From positions 8,370,001 through 8,434,000 of the forward strand of contig NZ_CP045178.1 in the NCBI RefSeq assembly GCF_009296025.1: a DNA stretch of 64,000 nucleotides, written 5' to 3'. This stretch comes from Streptomyces tsukubensis (GTDB taxonomy: Bacteria > Actinomycetota > Actinomycetes > Streptomycetales > Streptomycetaceae). The position numbers were made by a program, and so were the translations under genes. Every line of letters begins with the position of its first letter. Within the stretch, counting starts at the first letter, position 1. Shown here piece by piece: positions 17,333 through 26,495 of this stretch. Below the pieces are notes generated by a model that ran no database searches, had not been told where the DNA came from, and saw only the letters and a program-made list of their open reading frames with translations.

Positions 17333-19930
17333 TCACGACAGGATCTCCACGTACCCGTCGGTTCCGTGCACGCGGATCCGCTGCCCGTCCTGGATCAGCC
17401 GGGTGGCCTGCTCGACGCCGACGACGGTCGGCAAGCCGTACTCCCTGGCGATGACCGCGCCGTGCGTCATCTGGCCGCCCACCTCCGTCACCAGGCCCGA
17501 GATGCCGACGAACAGCGGCGACCAACTGGGGTCGGTGAAAGGTGTGACAAGGATGTCGCCCGCTTCGAGATCGGCCTCCGTCATGTCGATGACGACACGG
17601 GCCCGTCCCTCGACGGTTCCGGCGGAGACCGGTAGGCCGATCAGAGCACCGGCCGGCACGTCGTCGCGCCGATACGCCCCGGTGACGGCCTCACCGTCCG
17701 ATGTGAGTACCCGGGGTGGTGTGAGCGCCCGGTACGACCGGAACGCCTCCTTGCGCCGCTGGATGAGCCGGTCGTCCACCTGATGTGAGCGGACCACCTC
17801 GTGGAGCTCCTGGAACGTGAGGTAGAAGATGTCCTCCTCCTCCGGGAGCACGTCCGCCCGCACGAGTCGCCCGGCCTCCTCCAACAGCGCCCGCCTGTAG
17901 ACGAAGTAGCGGCTGACGATGTCGTACTTCGGGTACTCCCGGTAACCGGCGAAGGCTCTGACCTGGTCGATCATCCGCTTCGCCGGGTCGGCTGCCCGTT
18001 CCCCGTCCGGCAGGGCCCGCAAGCGTGCGAGCACCTCCTGTTCCTTCTCCCGTGCCGTGCGGCGGCCCTGTTCGAAGCGGCGCCCGGCGGCGCCCGGCTC
18101 GAAGTTCCTGACGTTGTCGAGGATCACGGGCACGAGCGTGGCGGGGCGCTCGCGCCAACGCGGCCTCGTGATGTCGATCTCGCCGACGCAGCGCATGCCG
18201 TACCGGTCGAGGTAGGACTCGATGGCGTCGCGGGATTCGGCGCCGCCCGGGAGTTTCGCCAGCTCTTCCAGGAACGCGTCGTCCTCGACGTCCCGCAGGA
18301 ACGCCACCACCTCCGGATGGGGACGGATCGCGTCCGCGACATCGAGCAGCGCCAGCCCCATTTCCGACGTGATGTTGTCGGGGGCGGACAGCGTGAGCGT
18401 GTCAGCCGCGTTCTTCTCGCCCAGCCACTCCCACAGATTGTCGTTGAGCCACCAGGTGGCCTCCATTCCCGCCATGATCGCCCGCATGTTCAACGGATCA
18501 CCGAGAACCCGCTTGTGCTCCTCGAAGGCATCGAGCAGGAAGTCGAACAGCGCGGGGCCGGTCTTCTTCCGGCTGTCGTGCTCCAGCGCGGCGATGGACG
18601 CCCGGCTGCGCTCGATCAGTTGACCGACGATGGCGGGATCGGCCTCGACAGGGGCGGACGTACCCCCGGCCGGGGGCCCGCCAGGACCCGCGTCCGGGAG
18701 CGAGGGGACGAAACCTTCGTGACCGAGGACGGTCTCCAGCGCGTCCCTGACCAGCGGATCGCCTCTACCCATCGCGTCCAGGAGCCCTGCGCGGCTCGCG
18801 GGCGAGGCCAGACGCCGGGTGACGTCGACGAACAGCCTCCCGCCGGCCTCACGCATCGGCACCATGGCCGTCAGCCGCCACATGGAGAGCCCCAGGGGCT
18901 TCATCGCGTCGGTCATCATCTGCCCGTGGCCGACCGAGACGTAGACGTGATTCTCCTGGTCACCGGCATCGGGAATGGGGAACAGTGTCGTGATCGGCCT
19001 GCTCTGAACGAAACGGAAGTCGCCGTCGACCAGGCACCACTCGATGTCCTGCGGGCACCCGAAGCGCGCCTCGATCCGCCGCCCGAGCCGCGCCAGCCGC
19101 ACGACCTGGGCATCCGTCAGGGCCGGCTGCTCCTGCCACCGCGGGTCGACCGCCACTTCCCGCGTACCACCGGTGGGCAGGGCGTGGACCGCACGCTTCT
19201 TGGCGGCGACCGCCCTGGCGACGACTTCGCCGTCCCGGACCTTGAAGACGTCCGGGTTCACCAGGCCGGAGACCATGGCCTCACCGAGGCCGAAGCCGGC
19301 GTCCACGGAGGCGACCTTGCGATGGCCCGTGACGGGGTCGGCCGTGAACAGGATTCCGGACGCGTCAGGGAGGACCATCGTCTGCACGACCACGGCCATC
19401 TGGACCGTACGGTGGTCGATACCGTTCCGCAGGCGATAGGTCACGGCCCGCTCGGTGAACAGCGAGGCCCAGCACCGGCTCACGTGCTGGAGGGCCGCAG
19501 CCGACCCCACGACATTCAGATACGTGTCCTGCTGGCCGGCGAAGGAAGCCGTCGGCAGGTCCTCGGCCGTCGCGCTGGACCGGACGGCGTAGGCGGACTC
19601 CCCGCCGAGCCGGGCGAGCCCACGAGTGATCGCCGCCGCGAGATCGTCGGGGACGGCGACCTCTTCGATCGTCCGGCGGATCCGCTCGCTCAGTGCACGG
19701 ATCGCCTCCCTGTCGTCCCGGTCCACCCGCGACAGCTGAGCGAGGAGAGCGCCGATCGACGGCGCTTCGGCGATGACCCGCCGGAAGGCGTCTGTCGTCA
19801 CGCAGAAGCCGTCCGGCACACGGATGCCTTCGATGCGCGACAGCCCACCCAGGTGTGCTCCCTTGCCGCCGACAACCGCGACCCGCGTCTCGTCGACCTC
19901 CCGCAGGTCCCACACGTACTGCTCGATCAT
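17333..19930 (-). CDS. rph: Rifamycin-inactivating phosphotransferase (ATP, water dikinase type)
   Basis: 865 residues, the normal size of the RPH family. It transfers the beta-phosphate of ATP to rifamycins through a phosphohistidine. Order: ATP-grasp half starting VVGGKGAHLGGLSRI, with AVRSSATAEDLPTASFAGQQ and the ILFTADPVTGH and VQSRPIT motifs; rifamycin-binding middle; C-terminal swivelling His domain with GGQMTHGAVIAREYG, catalytic His about 823. The start MIEQYVWDL at 19930 was chosen because it matches the family N-terminus and has GGAGG upstream; the frame stays open a further 140 codons without support. A rifamycin-associated element lies about 135 bases upstream, which makes RPH more likely than a plain PEP synthase. 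Monocistronic, convergent with the hydrolase gene. Confidence 0.93.
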   Translation of the reverse strand: MIEQYVWDLREVDETRVAVVGGKGAHLGGLSRIEGIRVPDGFCVTTDAFRRVIAEAPSIGALLAQLSRVDRDDREAIRALSERIRRTIEEVAVPDDLAAAITRGLARLGGESAYAVRSSATAEDLPTASFAGQQDTYLNVVGSAAALQHVSRCWASLFTERAVTYRLRNGIDHRTVQMAVVVQTMVLPDASGILFTADPVTGHRKVASVDAGFGLGEAMVSGLVNPDVFKVRDGEVVARAVAAKKRAVHALPTGGTREVAVDPRWQEQPALTDAQVVRLARLGRRIEARFGCPQDIEWCLVDGDFRFVQSRPITTLFPIPDAGDQENHVYVSVGHGQMMTDAMKPLGLSMWRLTAMVPMREAGGRLFVDVTRRLASPASRAGLLDAMGRGDPLVRDALETVLGHEGFVPSLPDAGPGGPPAGGTSAPVEADPAIVGQLIERSRASIAALEHDSRKKTGPALFDFLLDAFEEHKRVLGDPLNMRAIMAGMEATWWLNDNLWEWLGEKNAADTLTLSAPDNITSEMGLALLDVADAIRPHPEVVAFLRDVEDDAFLEELAKLPGGAESRDAIESYLDRYGMRCVGEIDITRPRWRERPATLVPVILDNVRNFEPGAAGRRFEQGRRTAREKEQEVLARLRALPDGERAADPAKRMIDQVRAFAGYREYPKYDIVSRYFVYRRALLEEAGRLVRADVLPEEEDIFYLTFQELHEVVRSHQVDDRLIQRRKEAFRSYRALTPPRVLTSDGEAVTGAYRRDDVPAGALIGLPVSAGTVEGRARVVIDMTEADLEAGDILVTPFTDPSWSPLFVGISGLVTEVGGQMTHGAVIAREYGLPTVVGVEQATRLIQDGQRIRVHGTDGYVEILS

Positions 19931-20061
19931 CGCGCTGCCTCCGAGGCGACCGTGTCCTTGCGCACCGCACCGGCCGATCGGATCACCGGCGCCTCCAGCT
20001 CTGTCGCTCTTCTTGTCGGACGCACGTCGTGCTCCCATTTCCGCGGGTCGGGGCCTTGGCC

Positions 20062-20102
20062 GAAGATTCTGCGGCACCACCCGGGCCTTGCCGCAAGCCC
20101 CC
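20062..20102 (-). promoter_or_regulatory. Rifamycin-associated element (RAE) upstream of rph
   Basis: Read on the minus strand: GGGGGCTTGCGGCAAGGCCC followed by GGGTGGTGCCGCAGAATCTT. The imperfect inverted repeat TTGCGGCA / TGCCGCAG is the core of the element described upstream of rifamycin-inactivation genes (rox, rgt, rph, helR) in actinomycetes, recalled from published work. It predicts rifampicin-inducible expression. A TTATAG box sits just upstream on the same strand near 20110-20116. Confidence 0.85.
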
Positions 20103-20721
20103 AGGTGCGCTATAAGTTGAGAGTGGCAAGGAGAATGAACTCCTTGCCTTTGCTTTTGCCGCCCCCGGGAACCGACGAGCTCCTCGCGAAGCGACACAGT
20201 GCGAAACGGTGACGCGCGGCGTACGGGCGGCGTCGGACGTGGGCCAGGACGTCGGAGACGCCGAGCGGTCTGAAGTCCTGACCCGGGGGACCACCGCCCC
20301 GCCCGAGCCGGGCGGTGAATGTCGTCCGGTGGCTCAATAACCGCGCACATTCTGCTCAGCGCTGTTCAGCTCTGCCCGGGTGGTCCCACTGATGAAGCTG
20401 TCACCAGGCATGATCACGGACCAGTCATTACCAGTGACAAACCGCGCCCCACCTATGAGGGCTACGCTCCACAACTGGAATGCTGGACATTGAAGATCTC
20501 CCCATGGTTGGATCATCTGGCTGTCAAGTCCCGTTTTTACGGGCCGAGTTCGGCATTGGTCAGATGCCCCGAAAGGGAAGACGGTCCTGCTCCTCATCGG
20601 AGACGGTCGGGTATTGTCCGCACTTTTCGTGAGTGTTTCCTTCGCCCGGATCGGGTGTTTCTGGCGAATGTCGGATCGAGTCGAATTCTCTGATTTCAGA
20701 CAACGTAAGAGTGGAGAGAAA
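20103..20721. other. Long intergenic region, unusually AT-rich from about 20335
   Basis: Holds no convincing gene. The part from about 20335 to 20720 is much richer in A/T than the flanks (for example the stretches around 20400-20540 and 20640-20700). Open frames on both strands here have mixed codon use, no good ribosome site and no recognisable product. It probably contains the promoter of the small secreted peptide gene. Confidence 0.5.
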
Positions 20722-20964
20722 GTGAACTCTGTATCGCGTAAGGCCACGCTCGCCGTCGGCACGATGGCCGCCGCGGTGGGTCTGTCCTTGTTCGGTGTCG
20801 GTACGGCGTCGGCCAGTCCGCTCCTGCCCTACCAGGGGACCGTGTACGGCAGCCTTGGCCAGTGCCTGACGAAGGGGAACACCCTGGCCCAGCAGGGTGC
20901 GATCGTCACGTTCAACTGTGAGCCGCGCTCCGGCGGCCGTTACGCCTTCTACTACACCACCTGA
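20722..20964 (+). CDS. Small secreted peptide of unknown function
   Basis: 80 codons from GTG 20722, preceded by GGAGAG at the right distance; an upstream ATG at 20614 in frame lacks a ribosome site. The N-terminus (VNSVSRKATLAVGTMAAAVG, then LSLFGVGTASA) is a clear Sec signal with an ASA-S type cleavage site. The mature part is about 48 residues, Gly/Tyr-rich, with two cysteines (GQCLTKG and TFNCEPR) that could form one disulfide. It resembles the small exported proteins common in Streptomyces, but I recognise no named family. It is followed by GC-rich hairpins. Confidence 0.8.
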   Translation: MNSVSRKATLAVGTMAAAVGLSLFGVGTASASPLLPYQGTVYGSLGQCLTKGNTLAQQGAIVTFNCEPRSGGRYAFYYTT

Positions 20965-20968
20965 GCGG

Positions 20969-21028
20969 CGGGGCCGGTCGGCCCCGCGCCCCGGTTCTCC
21001 GCGACGGCCCGCCGGTCTGCCCGGCGGG
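20969..21028 (+). terminator. Pair of GC hairpins after the secreted peptide gene
   Basis: First hairpin CGGGGCCG-GT-CGGCCCCG at 20969-20986, four bases after the stop; second CCCGCCGG-TCTGC-CCGGCGGG at 21008-21028 followed by TCGTTTC. The second looks like a factor-independent terminator and may work in both directions. Confidence 0.65.
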
Positions 21029-21063
21029 TCGTTTCGGTGGTTCCGGACCGGCCCGCCGCGCGA

Positions 21064-21093
21064 GGGCCGGGGCGCTGGTCGGCGCCCCGGCCC
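21064..21093 (-). terminator. Terminator of metE
   Basis: A perfect 12-bp stem, GGGCCGGGGCGC (21064-21075) / GCGCCCCGGCCC (21082-21093), with a six-base loop, begins 15 bases beyond the metE stop codon. No T tract, as is usual in high-GC actinobacteria. Confidence 0.65.
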
Positions 21094-21107
21094 CGTCGAG
21101 CCCGCGG

Positions 21108-23423
21108 TCAGGAGGACAGCTCGCCGCGCACGGTACGGGCCGCGGCGACCAGGTTGTCGAGGGAGGCGCGGGTCTCCGGCCAGCCACGTGTCTTCAGGCC
21201 GCAGTCGGGGTTGACCCAGAGCCGCTCGGCGGGAATGGCCTTCAGCCCGGTGCGGAGCAGGTCGGCCGCCTCCTCGGTGCTGGGCACGCGCGGCGAGTGA
21301 ATGTCGTACACGCCGGGCCCGGCCTCACGCGGATAGCCCAGACCCGCCAGTTCGCGGGCGACCTGCATATGGGAGCGTGCCGCTTCCAGGCTGATGACGT
21401 CGGCGTCGAGGTCGTCGATGGCCTGGATGATGTCACCGAACTCGGCGTAGCACATGTGGGTGTGGATCTGTGTCCGTGGCTCCGCCCCGCCGGTGGTGAG
21501 CCGGAACGCCTCCGTGGCCCACGCGAGGTAGGGGGCGCGGTCGGCCGCACGCAGCGGGAGCGTCTCCCGTAGCGCGGGCTCGTCCACCTGGATGATCGAA
21601 GTCCCGGCGGCCTCCAGGTCGTTCACCTCGTCCCGCAGGGCCAACGCGACCTGTTCGGCGGTGTCCCCGAGAGGCTGGTCGTCGCGGACGAAGGACCAGG
21701 CGAGCATGGTGACGGGCCCGGTGAGCATGCCCTTGACCGGGCGGTCGGTCAGCGACTGCGCGTAGGTCGTCCAACGCACCGTCATCGGCTCGGGCCGGGA
21801 GATGTCGCCGGCCAGGATCGGCGGACGGACGTAGCGGGTGCCGTACGACTGGACCCAGCCGTGCTGCGTGGCGAGGTAGCCGATGAGCTGCTCGGCGAAG
21901 TACTGGACCATGTCGTTGCGCTCGGGCTCCCCGTGTACGAGGACGTCAAGACCGGCCTTCTCCTGGAAGCTGATGACGTACCGGATCTCGGTCCTGATGC
22001 GCTCCTCGTAGCCGGCGATGTCGATTTTCCCTCCGCGAAGGTCGGCGCGCGCGCCACGCACCTCCGTCGTCTGCGGGAAGGAACCGATGGTGGTGGTCGG
22101 CAGGAGGGGGAGGCCGAGGTGGGACCGTTGTGCCGAGGCCCGCTCGGTGTACGGCCGGGAGCGGCGGGCGTCGGTGTCGGTCACGGCCGAGGCGCGGGCG
22201 CGGACGGCCGGGTCGCGGGTGATGGGGGAGACGGCCCGGGAGGCGAGGACGGCGCGGTTGGCGGCGAGTTCGGCGGCGACCGCGTCGGTGGAGCGGGCCA
22301 GGCCCCTGGCGAGGGTGACGATCTCCGCGGTCTTCTGCCGGGCAAACGCCAGCCAGCGCAGGAGCTGCGGCTCGATGTCCCGTTCCGCCGCCGTGTCCAA
22401 CGGAACGTGCAGCAGGGAGCAGGAGGCCGACACGTCGACGCGGTCGGCGAGGCCGAGGAGGGTCCCGAGCGTGGAGAGGGACTTCGTCAGGTCGTTGGCC
22501 CAGACGTTGCGGCCGTTGACGATCCCCGCGACCAGACGCTTGCCGGGCAGGCCACCGACGGAGGCGAGGGCCTCAAGATTGGCCGCCGCACCCTCGGTGA
22601 AGTCCAGCGCCAGGCCTTCGACCGGTGCTTTGGCCAGTACGGGCAGGGCGTCGCCCAGCCGGCCGAAGTAGGTGGCGACCAGTAGTTTCGGCCGGTCGGT
22701 GCGGACGCCGAGGTCCGCGTAGGTGCGCCTGGCGGCGTTCAGCTCCGCCGGGGTGCGGTCCTGGACGAGCGCGGGCTCGTCCAGTTGGACCCACTCCGCT
22801 CCGGCCGCGCGCAGGTCGGAGAGGATCTCCGCGTACACCGGCAGCAGCCGGTCGAGGAGGGTGAGCGGGTCGAAGCCGGCGGCCGTCCCCGGAGCGGGTT
22901 TGGCGAGGAGGAGGTAGGTCAGCGGCCCGACCAGAACCGGCCGGGCGGCCGACCCCAGAGCCAGGGCCTCCTTCAACTCGGCGACCTGCTTGGTCGAATC
23001 GGCCGTGAAGACCGTGTCAGGCCCCAACTCGGGTACGAGGTAGTGGTAGTTCGTATCGAACCATTTGGTCATCTCCAGCGGCGCGACATCCTGCGTGCCG
23101 CGGGCCATCGCGAAGTACCCGTCGAGCGGGTCCGCGGCGACGGCGTCCCGGTGCCGTTCGGGGACGGCGCCGACCATGACCGTGGTGTCCAGCACGTGGT
23201 CGTAGTACGAGAAGTCGCCTGTGGGTACTTCGTGGAGGCCGGCGTCGGCCATCTGCCGCCAGTTGTCGCGCCGGAGTCCCGCGGCGGTACTCAGGAGGGT
23301 GTCGGCGTCGACGCGGCCCTTCCAGTAGCCCTCGATCGCCTTCTTCAGTTCGCGGTTCTGTCCCTGGCGGGGGTAGCCGTACACGGTGGCCCGTGCTGCC
23401 GCGGCTGCGGACGTGCTGGTCAC
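21108..23423 (-). CDS. metE: Cobalamin-independent methionine synthase
   Basis: 771 residues, the full family length. MetE moves the methyl group of 5-methyltetrahydropteroyl-triglutamate to homocysteine, making methionine in the cytosol, with Zn2+ at the C-terminal barrel. Visible: N-terminal barrel starting [21 protein letters not shown]-terminal barrel with [32 protein letters not shown], the zinc-ligand segments [10 protein letters not shown] and [11 protein letters not shown]. The GTG at 23423 was taken as start because AAGGAGA precedes it; the frame continues 31 codons upstream into leader sequence without support. Monocistronic, under a B12 riboswitch, so probably used when cobalamin (and MetH) is not available. 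Confidence 0.96.
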   Translation of the reverse strand: MTSTSAAAAARATVYGYPRQGQNRELKKAIEGYWKGRVDADTLLSTAAGLRRDNWRQMADAGLHEVPTGDFSYYDHVLDTTVMVGAVPERHRDAVAADPLDGYFAMARGTQDVAPLEMTKWFDTNYHYLVPELGPDTVFTADSTKQVAELKEALALGSAARPVLVGPLTYLLLAKPAPGTAAGFDPLTLLDRLLPVYAEILSDLRAAGAEWVQLDEPALVQDRTPAELNAARRTYADLGVRTDRPKLLVATYFGRLGDALPVLAKAPVEGLALDFTEGAAANLEALASVGGLPGKRLVAGIVNGRNVWANDLTKSLSTLGTLLGLADRVDVSASCSLLHVPLDTAAERDIEPQLLRWLAFARQKTAEIVTLARGLARSTDAVAAELAANRAVLASRAVSPITRDPAVRARASAVTDTDARRSRPYTERASAQRSHLGLPLLPTTTIGSFPQTTEVRGARADLRGGKIDIAGYEERIRTEIRYVISFQEKAGLDVLVHGEPERNDMVQYFAEQLIGYLATQHGWVQSYGTRYVRPPILAGDISRPEPMTVRWTTYAQSLTDRPVKGMLTGPVTMLAWSFVRDDQPLGDTAEQVALALRDEVNDLEAAGTSIIQVDEPALRETLPLRAADRAPYLAWATEAFRLTTGGAEPRTQIHTHMCYAEFGDIIQAIDDLDADVISLEAARSHMQVARELAGLGYPREAGPGVYDIHSPRVPSTEEAADLLRTGLKAIPAERLWVNPDCGLKTRGWPETRASLDNLVAAARTVRGELSS

Positions 23424-23594
23424 GGAAATCTCCTTCGCGAGATGACTCCTGAGAATCCCGGCGACGGGACGCGGAGGCGAAGGGATGACAGACCTGACGG
23501 GCCGCACGCACCTCACGCGTGCACTGCTCCGTACGGTATGTACGCCGACCCGCCCACGAGGTCACCGGGATGTCCGCGTACGAGTGTTCGCACA

Positions 23595-23806
23595 CGGGCA
23601 GATGGCAGGTCTTCGGACTCGCGGGCACGTCCTCACGGGGGAGGACACCTACTGGCCGTCGCTTCCCGGGCCCGTTCCTTCGGACCCAGTGCGTATGACG
23701 GCGGTCGTTCCCGCTCACCGCTGCGGGGCAGTCCCGGATTCCCACCGGGTTCCCTCTTGCGACGCGTCTGCCTGGCGGGCAGGGCGAACCAGCTGCACCC
23801 ACAGCC
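23595..23806 (-). promoter_or_regulatory. Cobalamin (AdoCbl) riboswitch of metE
   Basis: On the minus strand, in order: GGGAACCCGGTGGGAATCC, GGGACTGCCCCGCAGCGGTG, then GCCAGTAGG, and the B12 box GCGAGTCCGAAGACCTGCC at 23604-23622. These are the conserved blocks of the cobalamin riboswitch class. It ends about 170 bases before the metE start and should turn metE off when B12 is present. Confidence 0.93.
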
Positions 23807-24307
23807 TAATCCGTCATCGCCGCACCGGACACCTCCGCTCGGATGCCGGACAGTGCGCCGGGACGACACCCGCGGCCGCCGTCCCGCTCCCGACCTGGGG
23901 GAACGGGACGGCGACGGCCAGTGCCGCAGGACACTCCTGCCGGCGCGACCGGCGCCCGCTCGCACCGGTCCGGCGCCGTCCTCATCCGGGTGCTCCCGGC
24001 CTTCTGCCCTGCCTCGATCGGGTTGTCGTCATGCTGCGCCGGCCAGTGGCTGTCTGCCCCGGTGCTCCGCTTTCGCCGTACCGGTGGAGGAGTGCGAAGC
24101 AGCGCGGCGAAGGGGACGCGTTTGTCCCACCTCCCGCGGATTCACCCACCGGGCGCTCACCGCGCGGGACGGCCCGCCCGCCATCGGATGTTCCTCGTGC
24201 GGCGTCTGCCGCGGACCGGGGAGTCGTGCGCATGCCAGGAGTGCTCGGCAAGAACACGTGGGCGGAACTCCGCGTACGCCGCTGGGCCATCCGTCAACGC
24301 CCCGTTC
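23807..24307. other. Intergenic stretch between metE leader and fumarylacetoacetase
   Basis: About 500 bases without a supported gene. Short open frames on both strands look like random high-GC frames. The metE promoter should lie at the start of this stretch; I see no other clear element. Confidence 0.5.
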
Positions 24308-25498
24308 TCACCCCGGCGGCAAAACGCGTCCCGACACCTCTCCCAGGCCGAGCCGGATTCCGCCGGGCCCTGGCGCCGTACCGGAGATCGTGACCTCGTC
24401 GCCGTCCAGCAGGAAACCGCGAGACGTCCCGTCAGCCAGGGGGAGCGGTTTCCGGCCGGCCTCGGTCATCTCCATGAATGACCCGTACTCGCCGGGTACG
24501 GGACCACTCACCGTCCCCGAGGCGTACAGGTCACCGGTACGGGTGGAGGCGCCGTTCACCGTCAGGTGGGCGAGCATCTGAGCACCGGTCCAGTACATTC
24601 CGGCGAAGGGCGGCGCCGACACACGCTCATCGTTGAGTCGCACCTCAAGCGCCAGATCGAGGCCCTGCTCACCCGCGTCGGCCAGGTAGGGGAGCGGCGC
24701 CGGATCGCGGGCCGGAGGCGCCGTCCACGCCTCACCCAGGGCGTCGAGCGGCACGATCCAGGGCGAGACCGAGGTCGCGAACGACTTGCCGAGGAACGGC
24801 CCGAGCGGTACGTACTCCCACGCCTGGAGATCGCGCGCGGACCAGTCGTTGACCAGGCACACCCCGAAGACGCGGTGGGCGAACTCCGCCGTCGTCACCG
24901 GCCTGCCGAGCGCGGAACCGGCCCCCACGACGAATCCCACCTCCGCTTCGATGTCGAGCCTCCGCGTCGGCCCGAACCCCGGTGCGTCCAGGTCGGGGTC
25001 CTTGATCTGTCCGCTCGGCCGCCGCACCGGAGTCCCTGAGACGACGACAGTCCCGGAACGGCCGTGGTAACCGATCGGCAGGTGCTTCCAGTTGGCGGTC
25101 AGCGGCGCTGTGCCCGGCCGCAGCAGCCTGCCGAGGTTGGTGGCATGGTGCTCGCTCGCGTAGAAGTCGACGTAGTCGGCGACCTCGAAGGGGAGGGAGA
25201 GCCGTACTTCGTCCAGCCGGTGCAGATGCGGCTCGACGGCGTCGCGATGCCGTTCGTCGCTCAGCGACTCGGTGATCAGCGCCCGCACCCGGGTCCACTC
25301 GCTCCTGCCGCGCGCCATGAACGCGTTGAGGGACGGAGCCGCGAAGACGGAATCCCGCAGCACGGCCGCGAGATCGAGCACCCGGCCGCCGATCCTCACC
25401 CCCACGCGGGGCTGTCCGCCGGGGGGCGCGAAGACCCCGTAAGGCAGGTTCGCGACCCCGAACGGGTCGTCGGAGGCCAGATCCAGCCAGGTCGTCAT
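24308..25498 (-). CDS. fahA: Fumarylacetoacetase
   Basis: 396 residues. Splits fumarylacetoacetate to fumarate and acetoacetate, the last step of tyrosine/homogentisate breakdown. Residues line up with mouse FAH at a constant offset of 15: D111 and H118 in DFYASEHHATNLG, E184 and E186 in LDIEAEVGF, D218 in LVNDWSARDLQAWEY and K238 in FLGKSF, covering the metal ligands and the catalytic His. The N-terminal SH3-like domain is present (SDDPFGVANLPYGVF). Start ATG 25498 has GGAGTG upstream. Homogentisate dioxygenase is not in the window, so it is a lone gene of the pathway here. Confidence 0.95.
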   Translation of the reverse strand: MTTWLDLASDDPFGVANLPYGVFAPPGGQPRVGVRIGGRVLDLAAVLRDSVFAAPSLNAFMARGRSEWTRVRALITESLSDERHRDAVEPHLHRLDEVRLSLPFEVADYVDFYASEHHATNLGRLLRPGTAPLTANWKHLPIGYHGRSGTVVVSGTPVRRPSGQIKDPDLDAPGFGPTRRLDIEAEVGFVVGAGSALGRPVTTAEFAHRVFGVCLVNDWSARDLQAWEYVPLGPFLGKSFATSVSPWIVPLDALGEAWTAPPARDPAPLPYLADAGEQGLDLALEVRLNDERVSAPPFAGMYWTGAQMLAHLTVNGASTRTGDLYASGTVSGPVPGEYGSFMEMTEAGRKPLPLADGTSRGFLLDGDEVTISGTAPGPGGIRLGLGEVSGRVLPPG

Positions 25499-25724
25499 AG
25501 GTCACTCCGGTCGGTGCGTCGGGCAGAGCGGTGCCGCGTCTGACGAGGCGGACCGCTACAGCAGAGCCGGGACGCCCCTTCTGTGCAAGAGGCATCGCCG
25601 GATCTGCGCAGAGTGATCGATCGGCCGGGGTATGGCCACGGTCGGCTGTACAAAATGATCAGTGGCCGGCCGGGAGAACCCGATCCCCGAGGCCGCCGGA
25701 GCGCCGGGCCGAAGCACCGGCGGA

Positions 25725-26138
25725 TCACAGGGAGACGACAGCCCTGATGGTCTTGCCTCCGGGGCCCGGCCTGATGGAGATCTCCGCCGCGACCCGGCAG
25801 GTCAACGGCCACCCGTAACCGCCCACGGCCCGCCCGTCGTCGGCCCTGAAGACGCGGGGCGGCTCCGTGCTGCGGTCGGCGACGACGAGGACGAGCCCGT
25901 CCTCGGTGAGATCCGCCTCGAACCTGACGAGTCCCCCTCCGTGCCTGATCGCGTTGGTCACCAGCTCGGAGGTGACGAGCAGCATGTCGGCGAGCTTGAC
26001 CTGACCGGGAAGGACCGCGTGGGCGCGCAGCAGGTCCCGTACCCGGGCTCTCGCGTCCGCCCCACCGGTCGGCAGCTCGTGCCGTGCGTCCACGGCGCGG
26101 TCGTGGTCCCAAGGATCGTACGAAGCGATGCGTTCCAC
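25725..26138 (-). CDS. Anti-sigma-type serine kinase / GHKL ATP-binding protein
   Basis: 137 residues from GTG 26138, chosen because GAGGGG lies six bases upstream and because the family starts at about this point; the frame remains open 91 codons upstream with poor sequence. HATPase_c_2 domain: N-box LLVTSELVTNAIRHGGG (residues about 50-66), then VADRST and the G-box-like GGYGWPLTCRVA near the end, where GYGWPL replaces the more usual GRGLPL. Such small ATPases bind or phosphorylate anti-anti-sigma partners and are very numerous in Streptomyces. No partner gene is next to it. Divergent from the hydrolase gene. Confidence 0.8.
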   Translation of the reverse strand: MERIASYDPWDHDRAVDARHELPTGGADARARVRDLLRAHAVLPGQVKLADMLLVTSELVTNAIRHGGGLVRFEADLTEDGLVLVVADRSTEPPRVFRADDGRAVGGYGWPLTCRVAAEISIRPGPGGKTIRAVVSL

Positions 26139-26495
26139 CTGAGCCCCTCGGGCATCGACGGTGCGGCGGAGGCGGTTGCCTTCCCCCCTGTACGCGCGGA
26201 ATCGGGGGCAGGGACCCGCGCGTGTGCTGCGGGTACCAGCGTACAAAAGGCGTACCCACCGACGGGCGACCGTACCGGGATCCACCGCCGGTACCGCACC
26301 CGGCCTCGCCCCGTCCGCCGTGTTGTCGGCGATGTACCTCCCCACTCGCGTGTCTCCACCACCGACGGCACTCGGACCCCACCGCGTGGGGAGTACGGGG
26401 AGTACGGGCACCGGCGCAGGTCTGTTCCTCCGCGCCCGGTCTCTCTGCTTGAGTGAGGGATCAAGGACCGAGTCCCCGAGGAGGGATCAGCGCGT
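26139..26495. other. Divergent intergenic region
   Basis: 357 bases between the anti-sigma-like gene and the hydrolase gene. It must carry promoters for both directions. An AT-rich spot with gtacaaaagg near 26243 is the only place with lower GC; no clear operator is visible. Confidence 0.4.

Noticed and set aside
17801..20212. 803-codon plus-strand frame opposite rph
   Set aside because: Antisense shadow of a well-conserved enzyme gene; composition is random.
20319..20762. Open frames on both strands in the AT-rich intergenic region
   Set aside because: No ribosome sites, no high GC3 and no recognisable protein.
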